A DNA stretch of 19,877 nucleotides from Clostridiales bacterium (GTDB lineage Bacteria > Bacillota_A > Clostridia > Oscillospirales > Oscillospiraceae): the NCBI GenBank assembly GCA_022777455.1, contig JALFGI010000168.1:1-19877 (forward strand). Direction: 5' to 3'. Below are positions 14,358-19,877 of the stretch, piece by piece. The notes beneath the pieces were generated by a model. The model made no database searches and was not told where the DNA came from. It saw nothing but the letters and a program-made list of their open reading frames with translations. How positions within the stretch are numbered: the stretch's first letter is position 1; the number at the start of each line of letters is the position of its first letter. Both the position numbers and the translations under genes were made by a program.

Positions 14358-15491
14358 TTACGAAAGCTCTTTTCCCGCCAGGAATACCCGCTTTTCGGTG
14401 TAATCCGAATTGCAGACGATGAAATCAGCCACTTTTCCCTCTGCGATGGAACCAACTTCTTTCTGTGCGGAGATGGCACAGGCGGGGTTCCAGGTGGCAG
14501 CGCGGACAGCATCCTCTTCTTTGATGCCCCAACGGAGCACATTGGTCAGACAGCCCCAGAGGTTCGCGGCGGAGCAGGCAATGGTGCCGTCCTCCAGACG
14601 TCCCACGCCTCCCTTCAGCCAGGCATCCTGGCCGCCCAGGGTGAATTTGCTGCCCTCCGGCAGTCCGGCGCACCGGCCGGAATCGGAGACGAGGATCATC
14701 CGTTCCCCGCCGAACATGGAGAAGGCCAGTCGGACAGCAGCGGGATGGATGTGGTAGCCGTCGCAGATGATCTCCGCCCGAACATGGGGATTCTCCACGG
14801 CGGCAGGAATCACACCGGGATTGCGGTGGTTGATGCCGGGCATGGCGTTGTACAGGTGGGTCAAATGGGTGGCGCCGGCATCGAACGCAGCCTTGGCGTG
14901 GTCATAATCCGAATCGGTGTGGGCCACGGACACAGTGCAAAGCTTGCTTGCCTTTTCCGCGAATTCCGCCGCGCCGGGCAGCTCGGGGGCCACATCCACA
15001 ATGGAAATGAGCCCACCGCAGCCGTCATAGAGCTTTTTGAAGCCATCAAAATCCGGGTCCTTCAGATAGTCGGGATTCTGGGCCCCCCGCTTTTTGTAGG
15101 AGAAGTAGGGGCCTTCCATCTGGATGCCCCGGAGCACGGAAGAATCCGCTGGTTTTTCCTCCGTCAGCCGGAGGGCAGTGGCAAAGGCCTTCTCCAGCAC
15201 GTCATAAGGAAGGGTCATGGAGGCAGGGGCAAAGGAAGTCACGCCGCAGCCGGCATAGTAGCGGGCCATGGCCTTCAGTCCCTCATAATCTCCGTCGGAA
15301 AAATCCGCACCGGAATTGCCGTGGCTGTGGACATCGATGAGGCCGGGAATCACAGTGGCACCCTTCAGATCAACGGCATCGGCAGGGACTTCCTCCGGGA
15401 GCACCTGGCCGAAACGGCCGTCCTTCACTTCAAAGGCACCCATGTGGAACCGAAAATCCTCACCGAAAATTCTGGCATTACGATAAAACAT
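14358..15491 (-). CDS. nagA: N-acetylglucosamine-6-phosphate deacetylase
   Basis: NagA removes the acetyl group from GlcNAc-6-P to give GlcN-6-P and acetate in the cytosol. The 377-residue amidohydrolase-fold protein shows HSHG (56-59), MEGPY (125-129, metal ligand Glu126), VAHTDSDY with His191, HLYNAM with His212, DGYHIHP (244-250) and the catalytic Asp270 in VSDSG. These positions match the family layout. The segment after Asp270 reads SGRCAG rather than the more common AM.A. GGAGAG lies ahead of the ATG. It is the last gene of a four-gene operon, 15 bases after the YesL-like gene, and ends at a terminator. It gives the operon its amino-sugar character; nagB is not in the window. Confidence 0.94.
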   Translation of the reverse strand: MFYRNARIFGEDFRFHMGAFEVKDGRFGQVLPEEVPADAVDLKGATVIPGLIDVHSHGNSGADFSDGDYEGLKAMARYYAGCGVTSFAPASMTLPYDVLEKAFATALRLTEEKPADSSVLRGIQMEGPYFSYKKRGAQNPDYLKDPDFDGFKKLYDGCGGLISIVDVAPELPGAAEFAEKASKLCTVSVAHTDSDYDHAKAAFDAGATHLTHLYNAMPGINHRNPGVIPAAVENPHVRAEIICDGYHIHPAAVRLAFSMFGGERMILVSDSGRCAGLPEGSKFTLGGQDAWLKGGVGRLEDGTIACSAANLWGCLTNVLRWGIKEEDAVRAATWNPACAISAQKEVGSIAEGKVADFIVCNSDYTEKRVFLAGKELS

Positions 15492-15506
15492 GGCATATCT
15501 CTCCTT

Positions 15507-16148
15507 TCAGGGCTCGTCGGAGGGAGATTCTTCTCCCAATCCGCCGCCGTATTTTTTGAAAACCGGCTCCGCCACCAGCGACCAACCGATCACCATCACC
15601 GCCGGGGCAAAGGTCAGGGCGATGGGATAGTGGAAGCAATACCAGCACACCACCCAAGTAAACACACCGACGGCCAGAGACTGCAAAAGGTGCACCGGCA
15701 GAAAGCGCAGGGCATTGGCCGTCAGGTCCCGGAATTTGTAGGTAAAACGGGACAGGAGCATCACCGACCAGCAGGCGCAGGTGAGCGGAATGCCCATGAG
15801 CACCCGGTAGCCGCCGGCCATCACCCCTGCCATCGCTTCCTCAGCGGCTGCTTCATCCAGCAGGGCCAGAACGTAAAAGCCAAAGAGCAGCACCGCCCCC
15901 CAGAGCAGCGTGACCGGCACAGAGGTTTTCCACTCTCTGCGGAAGGTGCGGAAAAACCGACGGTAGAGGCCGGGCTCCCGATAGCGGATTCCATGGACCG
16001 CCGCGTCATACAGCGCCGTGGTGGATGCACCCAGGGTGATCAGGGGCAGACTGCACCCGCACCACAGAAGACTCAGCAGCAGCACATCCGTGATGGTGTT
16101 GCAGAAATTCCAAACCGGACCATAGGGCCGGAAGATCGAGCGGAACAT
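15507..16148 (-). CDS. YesL/DUF624 family membrane protein
   Basis: This is a membrane protein of 213 residues in the YesL (DUF624) family, whose members usually accompany carbohydrate-uptake or glycan-degradation genes in Firmicutes and whose function is not established. The N-terminal FRPYGPVWNFCNTITDVLLLSLLW and the SLPLITLGASTTALYDAA stretch are characteristic. About five hydrophobic segments follow (roughly 18-40, 75-97, 108-130, 150-175 and 178-195), and the tail is hydrophilic. Its ATG is one base after the stop of the SGNH gene and has only a weak GGGGTTGG site, so it probably depends on translational coupling. No sugar ABC transporter is visible beside it, which is unusual. Confidence 0.82.
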   Translation of the reverse strand: MFRSIFRPYGPVWNFCNTITDVLLLSLLWCGCSLPLITLGASTTALYDAAVHGIRYREPGLYRRFFRTFRREWKTSVPVTLLWGAVLLFGFYVLALLDEAAAEEAMAGVMAGGYRVLMGIPLTCACWSVMLLSRFTYKFRDLTANALRFLPVHLLQSLAVGVFTWVVCWYCFHYPIALTFAPAVMVIGWSLVAEPVFKKYGGGLGEESPSDEP

Positions 16149-16149
16149 C

Positions 16150-16803
16150 TTACACCAACCCCGGAATCACTTCCGCCAGTTTGTCGGCCAGCTGCCGGTG
16201 GCCCCTGGCGGTCAGGTGCATTCCATCCACGGTGTTGAACTCCGCAAGCCCCTGGGCATCCAGGAAGGCGGCGCCCACCAGGTTGGCGGTGTCCTTCAGG
16301 TAGCGGGCCAGCTCCCGGGACTTTTCGATGCACCCCTGGCCCATGGGCACGCCGCAGGGATTGTCGTACATCTCCCTGCGGATATGGGGTGGGCAGACGA
16401 TGAGCACATTGGGCTTACCCTTCGCCCAGCACATGGTGGACTGGGCCTTGCGCACCAGGCGCTCCATGCCGATGGCGATGCAGGCGGCATTCACACCCAG
16501 GCGCTCTTTGGTATCGTTGGTACCCAGCATGATCACCAGCAGGTCCACCGGCTCGTGGCTCATCAGGGTGGAGTAGATCACGCCCAGGCCGTCCATGCTC
16601 TCATGAAGGGCATCGGGGAACACGGTGGTGCGGCCGGAAAGGCCCTCCTCCAGAATCAGGTACTCCTCCCCCAGCTTCTGCTGGAGCAGGCAGGTCCAGC
16701 GTTCGGATTCATCAAACCGATTGCCCCCGGTGACGGTGTCGGAAGGATCGGCGCAGTAGCCGTGGGTATTGGAATCGCCGAAGCATACAATATGTTTTTT
16801 CAT
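16150..16803 (-). CDS. SGNH/GDSL-family hydrolase (probable carbohydrate esterase)
   Basis: This is a serine esterase of the SGNH superfamily, 217 residues and without a signal peptide, so it acts in the cytosol. Block I is FGDSNTHG with nucleophile Ser11, block II GLSGRTT with Gly54, block III GTND (94-97) with Asn96, and block V DGMHL with Asp193 and His196. This resembles the arylesterase/acetylxylan-type SGNH group. Among amino-sugar genes it may remove O-acetyl groups from an imported sugar, for example O-acetylated ManNAc or GlcNAc; that is inference. It begins 34 bases after the kinase gene and ends one base before the YesL-like gene. A GAGAAGAG site precedes the ATG. Confidence 0.88.
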   Translation of the reverse strand: MKKHIVCFGDSNTHGYCADPSDTVTGGNRFDESERWTCLLQQKLGEEYLILEEGLSGRTTVFPDALHESMDGLGVIYSTLMSHEPVDLLVIMLGTNDTKERLGVNAACIAIGMERLVRKAQSTMCWAKGKPNVLIVCPPHIRREMYDNPCGVPMGQGCIEKSRELARYLKDTANLVGAAFLDAQGLAEFNTVDGMHLTARGHRQLADKLAEVIPGLV

Positions 16804-16837
16804 GATGAAATCTCTTCTCAGGTGCCGGGTATAACCG

Positions 16838-18217
16838 TTATTTCATTTCAGGCAGGGAGGCGGCGATGGCGGACTGACCCACCCGGCGGAACTTTTCGTC
16901 CGGCAGGGCAACGTGGATCTTTTCAGCCAGTTCGGGATATTCGTCGGCCATGACCTTGTTGTAGGTCTCCAGCAGCAGGTCGCCGCCCTTGCCGGACATC
17001 ACCCGGCCCAGGAGCAGCACATGCTTAAAGCCATAAAAATCATAGTACAGCGCGAAGCTATGGGCAAGATAGGTGCCGATGCTGCGGTAGATGGCAGCGG
17101 CCCGGGGATCATCCTGCTCCATCAGGCCCTGGACCTTTTTCAGCTTCTCGGCAGGAGACAGGCTCTGCTCCAGTTCAATTCCGGCGGCGGGAGCCAGCTT
17201 GATGACGGCATCCTGGGAGAAATACTTGCAGCCCACGCCAAAATCCTTGGACCACTCGTCCTGCATGGCTTTGGGAGAAGCATCCACCGGGCAGAAGGCC
17301 AGCTCGTTCAGCCAGCCGGTGATGCAGCCGTTGTCGTCCACATAGCCCACGGCCTCACTGGTACCCATGGCAATGCCCAGCATGTTGTTTTCTCCCAGGC
17401 TGATGGCGCCGGCCAGAGCGGACACATCGCCGTCGTTCACCACGCTGTAGGGCACGTCGCCGAAGGTATCGGTGATGGCGCGGATGTAGATGTCCTTCAC
17501 CTTCTTGTCATACAGATCCTTGGGAACCTGCAGGAACAAGGAGGCGTTCATGGTGCGGTTGTTGATGAACACACCGGCGGAGGAAACACCCACCGCATCC
17601 ACCCGGGGCATATGGGCGGCGGCGGATTTCAGAGCGGACACAATGCCGTCGTAGTGGTAATCGGGATCGGAATTGATCTTGGGGAACCAAACCACTTCCT
17701 CGGAGAAGACGGTTTCGCCGTCGATCACCGCGGAGACCTTCCGGTCAGAGCCGCCGGCATCAAAGCCAATACGGCAGCCCTCAAAATGGCCGCCGATCTT
17801 CTGGGGGGCATCCTTGCTCTCGGGTACCTTGTCCACCAGCAGCACCTCGAAGGGGTGCTCAAACACATTTGCCATATAGTCCCAGTCGAAGTCCTGCTTG
17901 CCGCCGGCGCGGTAGGCATCGCACAGGTAATTGTAAATGGTTTCGTCTCCGCTGACATAGATGCGGAAGCCGCCCTTCATCCACAGGATGAATTTCACCA
18001 GACGGTCGATGTAGAAGCAGTCGGCATCCTTCATCTCCGGGGTGCCATGGATGAAGGTGTGGTAGCAGGCCATCTCTCCCTTGGCCCGCTCCACCGCGAT
18101 GGACACAGGCTTTTTGGCATCGGCAAGAAAAGCCTTGTTGAACAGATGCAGCGGGATGAATTCCGGATCAAGCTCCGGGGAATTTTTGATGTTGATTTGA
18201 ACGCCGAGAAATTCCAT
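16838..18217 (-). CDS. Divergent ROK-like sugar kinase with an N-terminal extension
   Basis: This is a probable ATP-dependent sugar kinase of the ASKHA/ROK type, perhaps for GlcNAc or ManNAc. The 459 residues begin with about 145 residues that I cannot assign to a domain. The ASKHA phosphate-1 loop is GFDAGGSDRK (151-160), followed by GVSSAGV (210-216), VVNDGDVSALAG (259-270, where Asp262 is the probable catalytic base), MGTSEA (284-289) and LLLGRVMSGKGG (401-412, adenosine motif). The zinc motif CxCGxxGC of classical ROK kinases is missing. The start at MEFLGVQIN follows GAGGTG; the 16 upstream codons are rejected. It leads the operon and is divergent from the epimerase. I recall similar unnamed ROK proteins in other Clostridia. 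Confidence 0.78.
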   Translation of the reverse strand: MEFLGVQINIKNSPELDPEFIPLHLFNKAFLADAKKPVSIAVERAKGEMACYHTFIHGTPEMKDADCFYIDRLVKFILWMKGGFRIYVSGDETIYNYLCDAYRAGGKQDFDWDYMANVFEHPFEVLLVDKVPESKDAPQKIGGHFEGCRIGFDAGGSDRKVSAVIDGETVFSEEVVWFPKINSDPDYHYDGIVSALKSAAAHMPRVDAVGVSSAGVFINNRTMNASLFLQVPKDLYDKKVKDIYIRAITDTFGDVPYSVVNDGDVSALAGAISLGENNMLGIAMGTSEAVGYVDDNGCITGWLNELAFCPVDASPKAMQDEWSKDFGVGCKYFSQDAVIKLAPAAGIELEQSLSPAEKLKKVQGLMEQDDPRAAAIYRSIGTYLAHSFALYYDFYGFKHVLLLGRVMSGKGGDLLLETYNKVMADEYPELAEKIHVALPDEKFRRVGQSAIAASLPEMK

Positions 18218-18255
18218 AGTGGATGCACCTCTTTCGTCAAAATTTGGATGCTTTG

Positions 18256-18284
18256 ATTGTAACATGAAAATCTTTTTCTGTCAC
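18256..18284 (-). promoter_or_regulatory. Promoter for the kinase-SGNH-YesL-nagA operon
   Basis: Minus-strand GTGACA (18279-18284) and TACAAT (18256-18261) are spaced by 17 bases, with a TG one base before the -10. The leader is about 35 bases. Confidence 0.68.
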
Positions 18285-18317
18285 TAGCTTTTTTGAAAAT
18301 TCTACTTGAAAAAACAA

Positions 18318-18326
18318 TGGTATAAT
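18318..18326 (+). promoter_or_regulatory. Extended -10 promoter of the epimerase gene
   Basis: TGG followed by a perfect TATAAT (18321-18326) forms an extended -10. No good -35 hexamer lies 16-18 bases upstream; the nearest TTGAAA is 22 bases away, so an activator may assist. The start codon is 56 bases downstream. Confidence 0.62.
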
Positions 18327-18382
18327 GCTACTATTGAAAATGATAAAAAATCACCCCCATCAATCTATCAAGGAGGAACAAT

Positions 18383-19585
18383 ATGAACAAAGACAAACTG
18401 CAGCAGGCCAAGCTCTGGACGGAAAAAGAGCTGGACGCCTGCGTCAGCTTCTGGCTGAAAAACGGCATGGATCACGAGTATGGCGGCGTGTATACCTGCC
18501 TGGACCGCTACGGCAAGGTCTACTCCACCGACAAGAGCGTATGGATGCAGGGTCGCTGCGGCTGGATCTTTGCCTACCTGTGCCATGTGTACGGCGTGAA
18601 GCAGGAGTGGCTGGAGGCATCCAAGAGCTGCCTGGACTTCATGGAAAAGTACTGCATCAACCGCCAGGCCGGGGACAGAATGTACTTCACCGTCACCAAA
18701 GATGGCAAGCCCCTGCGTCAGCGCCGCTACTTCTACTCCGAGGCATTCTATGCCCTGGCCAATGCGGAGTATTACGGCGTCACCGGTGACACCGCCTGCC
18801 TGGAGCGGGCACGGAAGGCCTGCGACATCTACTGGAACCTGTGGCACGGCATGCCCGATCCCACCGGCCTGGGCCCCAAGACCATTCCCGAGACCCGCAC
18901 CGGCCGCAGCTTCGGTCTGCCCATGATCTTCCTGAACGTGCTGTCCGTGATGATGCGGGTGGATGAAGAAAAGAAGGCCCTGTACGAAGAGCGGGCGCAG
19001 ACCTGCGTGGATGAGATTTTCAAGTACAACTACCATCCCGAGCTGAAGTGCGTTCTGGAAAATGTGGGTCCCAACGGCGAGGCCAACCTGGAATACACCG
19101 AGGGCCGCGTTGTCAACCCCGGTCACGACATCGAGGGCGTGTGGTTCATGCTGGAGCACGCGAAGCGCACCGGCAACAAGCAGCTGGTTGCCGATGCCGA
19201 GCAGATCTTCAACTGGGCAATCAACGCCGGCTGGGACAAGGAATACGGCGGACTGCTGTACTTCATCGACTGCCTGGGCAATCCCCCCGAGGCCTACGAG
19301 CACGACATGAAGCTGTGGTGGCCCCATGACGAGATTCTCATCGCCTCCCTGATGCTCTACCGGGACACCGGGAAAGAAGAATACCTGGACTGGTACTTCA
19401 AGACTCTGGACTATGCCAAGGCCCACTTCTCCGATCCTGAGTACGGCGAGTGGTACGGCTACCTGCGCCGGGACGGCCTGCCCACAATGCCCAGCACGAA
19501 AGGCTCCACCTTCAAAGGCCCCTTCCATCTGCCCAGAATGCTGATCATGACCGACATCATGCTGGGCCAGCTGCTGGAACGGTAA
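18383..19585 (+). CDS. N-acylglucosamine 2-epimerase (AGE family)
   Basis: The enzyme interconverts N-acetylmannosamine and N-acetylglucosamine, acting on the unphosphorylated sugars in the cytosol. The 400-residue (alpha/alpha)6-barrel protein has the family landmarks: YGGVYTCLDRYGKVYSTDK (33-51), WMQGR with Arg58, NPGHDIEG with His248 and Glu251, MKLWWPHDE with His315, and DPEYGEWYGYL (351-361). It ends with KGPFHLPR and His382. His248 and His382 correspond to the two catalytic histidines described for the porcine enzyme. The WWPHDE form favours AGE over cellobiose 2-epimerase, whose equivalent segment has Gln. AAGGAGG lies six bases before the ATG. It is divergent from the kinase operon, which can use its product; no sialic-acid aldolase is seen. 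Confidence 0.92.
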   Translation: MNKDKLQQAKLWTEKELDACVSFWLKNGMDHEYGGVYTCLDRYGKVYSTDKSVWMQGRCGWIFAYLCHVYGVKQEWLEASKSCLDFMEKYCINRQAGDRMYFTVTKDGKPLRQRRYFYSEAFYALANAEYYGVTGDTACLERARKACDIYWNLWHGMPDPTGLGPKTIPETRTGRSFGLPMIFLNVLSVMMRVDEEKKALYEERAQTCVDEIFKYNYHPELKCVLENVGPNGEANLEYTEGRVVNPGHDIEGVWFMLEHAKRTGNKQLVADAEQIFNWAINAGWDKEYGGLLYFIDCLGNPPEAYEHDMKLWWPHDEILIASLMLYRDTGKEEYLDWYFKTLDYAKAHFSDPEYGEWYGYLRRDGLPTMPSTKGSTFKGPFHLPRMLIMTDIMLGQLLER

Positions 19586-19597
19586 TTGGGGAACATG

Positions 19598-19710
19598 GTT
19601 ACCGGCGCTCGTATTGAAACATAAAAATCTTAATTTGAAGCGCAGGGCGCTTCATCCCAATGCGCACCGGCATATGTGTCATCCGGGACTCTTGGGTGGT
19701 GCCCGGTAAC
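19598..19710. repeat. Inverted repeats after the epimerase gene
   Basis: GTTACCGG (19598-19605) is matched by CCGGTAAC (19703-19710) about 100 bases away. Between them TGAAGCGC/GCGCTTCA (19636-19654) forms a perfect 8-bp hairpin with a three-base loop. The hairpin lacks a T tract on the plus strand, so a terminator role is uncertain. No gene is supported here. Confidence 0.45.
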
Positions 19711-19746
19711 GTTTTTGCGTGCCAGACTACAACAACCGCCCAGCCA

Positions 19747-19877
19747 GTGTAGGGGAGGCTCGTAGCCTCCCGCGCAGTATAATCCACAAAAATAAACCGG
19801 GTTGGGCGAATTCGTACGATGTCAGACATGATACCATTCAACGGAACACTCAATTTCGTTACGTTGCGGGCGGCTAC
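19747..19877. repeat. Intergenic palindromic element cut by the window edge
   Basis: GTGTAGGGGAGGCTCGTAGC opens a hairpin (GGAGGCT 19754-19760, AGCCTCC 19764-19770). The last 12 bases of the window (19866-19877, GCGGGCGGCTAC) match the reverse complement of that hairpin region at 11 of 12 positions. This suggests a repeat pair of which the right copy continues outside the window. An 84-codon minus-strand frame runs through it but reads through the repeat and is not a gene. Confidence 0.55.

Noticed and set aside
14745..16238. 497-codon plus-strand open frame
   Set aside because: It is antisense to nagA, the YesL-like gene and the end of the SGNH gene. The His/Gly/Gln-rich translation shows no family motif.
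16913..18256. 447-codon plus-strand open frame
   Set aside because: It is antisense to the kinase gene, whose ASKHA motifs, promoter and ribosome binding site support the minus strand.
19599..19853. 84-codon minus-strand frame at the right end
   Set aside because: It reads through two inverted-repeat systems, has no ribosome binding site and no domain; it is probably a repeat-derived frame.

Overview
The window looks like chromosomal DNA of a moderately GC-rich Gram-positive anaerobe of class Clostridia, probably Oscillospirales/Ruminococcaceae. The basis is strong AGGAGG-type ribosome binding sites, TTGACA/TATAAT promoters with 17-nt spacers, PPi-dependent phosphofructokinase with class II aldolase, a BioY/BirA pair, an EndoA-type MazF, and palindromic intergenic repeats of a kind I recall from that order. 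No rRNA, tRNA, CRISPR, phage or transposase gene is visible. The taxon is an inference from family content, not a database result.

Left part (1-5000): gmd (GDP-mannose 4,6-dehydratase) is on the minus strand and is followed by the first codons of an unidentified gene cut by the window edge. Next come two divergent glycolytic genes, fba (minus) and pfp (plus), which catalyse consecutive reactions. Each has its own promoter and terminator. A small VanZ-like membrane protein follows.

Middle (5000-9820): a YdcF/DUF218 protein and an unrecognised 128-residue protein lie on the minus strand. Opposite them is a plus-strand run: DEDDh exonuclease, HAD phosphatase, nnrD (NAD(P)HX dehydratase, ATGA overlap with the HAD gene), a TTG-started lipoprotein, and mazF. 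The nnrD-lipoprotein-mazF order resembles a common clostridial cluster that normally also carries alr and mazE; neither is present here.

9820-13500: a 161-bp inverted-repeat element with a diverged relative near 2621-2671; then bioY (minus) and birA (plus), divergent around a clear BirA-type operator that overlaps the bioY -35. An MFS transporter and a GNAT acetyltransferase follow.

13500-19877: a 204-bp palindromic element precedes an ECF sigma-factor gene that stops before its region-4 helix-turn-helix, although it keeps an ECF-like promoter. The last third is an amino-sugar island. A minus-strand operon encodes a divergent ROK-like kinase, an SGNH esterase, a YesL/DUF624 membrane protein and nagA. 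Divergent from it is an N-acylglucosamine 2-epimerase. Together they could convert ManNAc to GlcNAc, then GlcNAc-6-P, then GlcN-6-P, a route resembling the Bacteroides-type sialic-acid branch, but no aldolase, transporter or nagB is in the window. The sequence ends in intergenic inverted repeats.
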